The notes beneath the pieces are model-generated. The model was not told where the DNA came from. It made no database searches and saw only the letters and a program-made list of their open reading frames with translations. 6,075 nucleotides of DNA from Candidatus Thiomargarita nelsonii. Its GTDB lineage: Bacteria; Pseudomonadota; Gammaproteobacteria; Beggiatoales; Beggiatoaceae. Position 1 is the first letter of the stretch. Every line of letters begins with the position of its first letter. The stretch is from contig LUTY01001599.1 of the NCBI GenBank assembly GCA_001640045.1, positions 1-6,075 of the forward strand, in the 5' to 3' direction. Below, one piece after another: positions 4,460 to 6,075 of this stretch. The translations under genes were made by a program, and so were the position numbers.

Positions 4460-6075
4460 TTAATCAAAATCAGGATTGAGCCAACCCGGTTCTCCTAAAT
4501 CCTCTTTAGGTGGTTTGAGACGAGAAGCATAGTCGATAACCGCTTTCATATCCCTATCTGTAAAGCCTTCAATCTGCTTCACCATGTCAGGATTAGCGTT
4601 GCGCCGCTTACCGTCACGAATCCATTCAAATTGACGCAGCATATATTTATAATGCTGACCTTGAATGCGTGGGTAAAATTTATCAGGTTTGCCCTCGCCT
4701 TTTTCACCATGACATTCGACACAATTGTCTTTGAACAACTGTTTGCCATGCTCCAAATCATCCCCAGCCCCAACGCCATTATCAGGATTCATGGGTAGTT
4801 TTGCAATATAGCCAGTCACATCGGCTAATGCCTGAGGACCACCTATTTCTGACGGTAATGCAAAAGGGTACATGGTAGGATTATCGCGGTTTAGGGCACG
4901 AATATCAGCCAATTGTTTAATGAGTACTGTGCGATGTTGCCCTGCTAACTGAGGAAAAGTGCCCTCCTTTGCTCCCCAACCTTCGGGTAAGTGACAAGCC
5001 GAACAAACTTCATAAACCTCTAAGCCATTCTCTAAGTTTGGTTCTAAGTACATCGCTTCATCCTGCTCGCCACCACCTTGATTCCAAGTCCCTGCACTAT
5101 GAACCGGCTCAGTGGCGACCGGTGGTTGGCTCGGTTCGGCAACTGGTGCGCTACTTTCACCATCTAAAGAGGCCAACCATTCAGCCAGTGCCCCGATTTC
5201 TTCGTCACTCACGAGGTGCATCACCCCTTTCATAGCAGCAGTTTGCCCATTGTCACGCGCACCGCTCTTGATGTCAGTCATCTGAACAATCGCATACGCC
5301 TTATTTTGTCCCGCTAGTTTGGGATAGTTTGGCATAATGGGCTTTTTACCATCAGCACCGTGGCACGCGATACAAGTTTTACTCTTGTAGAGCGCAGCCC
5401 CTTTAGCCATCAGCGTGGCATCACCCGCTACACCAGCACCGCTTGATAAGGTGGCCAACCATTCAGCAATCGTTATCATCTCAGCATCACTGACAGAACC
5501 CATGATCCCTTTCATAACCATCGCCTGACCATTGTGACGCGCACCGCTCTTGATGTCTTTCATCATCGCTATGGCATACGCTTGGGGCAGTCCGGCGATC
5601 TTGGGATAGTTTAGCATAATAGGCATTTTGCCATCGACACCGTGACAGGCGAGACAGCCTTTATTGTTGTAGAGCGTTTTCCCATCAACTTCCTCAACAG
5701 TGCCCTGATCCAGTTTAGCCACTGGCATTGGTGTCGTCTTGGTATCCTCTGTCTCGGCAACTGTGGAGTCTTTTAAGGATGCCAACCATTGAGCAATGGC
5801 CTCTATCTCAGCATCACTCACGTTTAGCATAATCCCTTTCATAACCGCACTCTGGCCATTATGACGCGCACCGCTCTTGATGTCGCTCATTTGATTTATC
5901 GCGTATTCTTCAGCCAGTCCCGCGACCTTTGGATAGGTTGGCATAATAGGCGTATTAGCATCGGCACCGTGACAGGCGATACAGCCTTTACTCTGATAGA
6001 GCTTGGCACCTTCAGCTTCCATTGTCACCTCACTCCTCAAACCCGCATCCAAACCGGCGAGCCAGTCGGCAATGG
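4460..6075 (-). CDS. Multiheme cytochrome c, tandem monoheme modules fused to a NosC-like diheme domain (5' end outside window)
   Basis: This is a periplasmic electron carrier; 537 residues are visible. A TTG at 6052-6050 could be taken as the start, but the frame stays open to the window edge and encodes IADWLAG, the end of another module (compare AIAEWLASL), so the gene is partial. Counting from that TTG as residue 1, three similar modules of about 80 residues carry CIACH (24-28), CLACH (133-137) and CIACH (227-231). Each continues with PIM..YPK.AG, DIKSGAR.NGQ, MKG and VSD.E. Acidic/Pro linkers (about 94-123 and 298-334) separate them. Residues 335-513 form a cytochrome c4-like diheme domain with CSACH (350-354) and CVECH (444-448); M394 (NPTMYP) and M490 (NANPDM) are candidate axial ligands. 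From memory, this last domain closely resembles cytochromes encoded in clade II nos clusters. The N-terminus is probably a membrane anchor like that of the next gene, which is inference. The cytochrome identity is certain; the nos role is not. Confidence 0.93.
   Translation of the reverse strand, partial: IADWLAGLDAGLRSEVTMEAEGAKLYQSKGCIACHGADANTPIMPTYPKVAGLAEEYAINQMSDIKSGARHNGQSAVMKGIMLNVSDAEIEAIAQWLASLKDSTVAETEDTKTTPMPVAKLDQGTVEEVDGKTLYNNKGCLACHGVDGKMPIMLNYPKIAGLPQAYAIAMMKDIKSGARHNGQAMVMKGIMGSVSDAEMITIAEWLATLSSGAGVAGDATLMAKGAALYKSKTCIACHGADGKKPIMPNYPKLAGQNKAYAIVQMTDIKSGARDNGQTAAMKGVMHLVSDEEIGALAEWLASLDGESSAPVAEPSQPPVATEPVHSAGTWNQGGGEQDEAMYLEPNLENGLEVYEVCSACHLPEGWGAKEGTFPQLAGQHRTVLIKQLADIRALNRDNPTMYPFALPSEIGGPQALADVTGYIAKLPMNPDNGVGAGDDLEHGKQLFKDNCVECHGEKGEGKPDKFYPRIQGQHYKYMLRQFEWIRDGKRRNANPDMVKQIEGFTDRDMKAVIDYASRLKPPKEDLGEPGWLNPDFD
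5162..6013 (-). repeat. Three tandem heme-module repeats within the large cytochrome gene
   Basis: The coding sequence contains three diverged direct repeats at about 6013-5774, 5683-5447 and 5401-5162, each encoding one CXXCH module. The core encoding DIKSGAR is identical in all three over 21 nt (plus-strand positions 5864-5884, 5537-5557 and 5255-5275), while flanking codons differ. A fourth copy is cut by the right edge. The same core occurs in both modules of the neighbouring gene, so five full copies lie in this window. Perfect identity in the core amid diverged flanks fits gene conversion or recent duplication; strong selection on the protein alone would still allow synonymous changes. 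Confidence 0.9.

Overview
The window looks like part of a chromosome from a gammaproteobacterium, most likely a sulfur oxidiser of the Beggiatoa/Thiomargarita type. That placement is an inference. It rests on the moderately AT-rich composition, the many c-type cytochromes and the short palindromic or tandem intergenic repeats. I could not test it with a database search. All six genes I support lie on the minus strand, so transcription runs from right to left.

Layout in the direction of transcription: (1) 6075-4460 is the 3' part of a large multiheme cytochrome c gene that enters from beyond the right edge. It shows three tandem monoheme modules plus a C-terminal diheme domain, giving five CXXCH sites and the tail of at least one more module. 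(2) 4459-4219 is an intergenic stretch with two hairpin repeats. (3) 4218-3529 is a membrane-anchored protein with two copies of the same monoheme module. It is followed at 3530-3459 by an out-of-frame remnant of the diheme C-terminus of gene 1, so this gene looks like a damaged tandem duplicate. (4) 3435-3392 is a strong stem-loop terminator. (5) 3366-2698 is a periplasmic diheme cytochrome c. (6) 2680-1727 is a polytopic membrane protein with a large periplasmic loop rich in His, Met and Cys. (7) 1730-783 is a NapH/NosH/CcoG-like membrane polyferredoxin, overlapping gene 6 by ATGA. (8) 764-180 is a small secreted Cys-rich protein with an IPT/TIG-like region. (9) 110-1 holds 28-bp tandem repeats and a palindrome.

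Genes 1, 5, 6 and 7 together resemble the accessory electron-transfer genes found near clade II (Sec-type) nitrous oxide reductase: NosC-like cytochromes, a membrane protein with an NHYVGM motif, and a NosH-like iron-sulfur protein. On this reading, electrons from the quinol pool pass through the membrane iron-sulfur protein and the periplasmic cytochromes to a terminal reductase encoded outside the window, probably to the right. No nosZ, nosD, nosF, nosY or nosL is visible, so the assignment is from memory of gene neighbourhoods and family resemblance.

The most distinctive feature is the expansion and decay of the heme modules. Five near-identical modules are spread over two adjacent genes. 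The second gene has lost its diheme C-terminus through a precisely definable 222-nt in-frame deletion plus a frame change next to a CCCC run.
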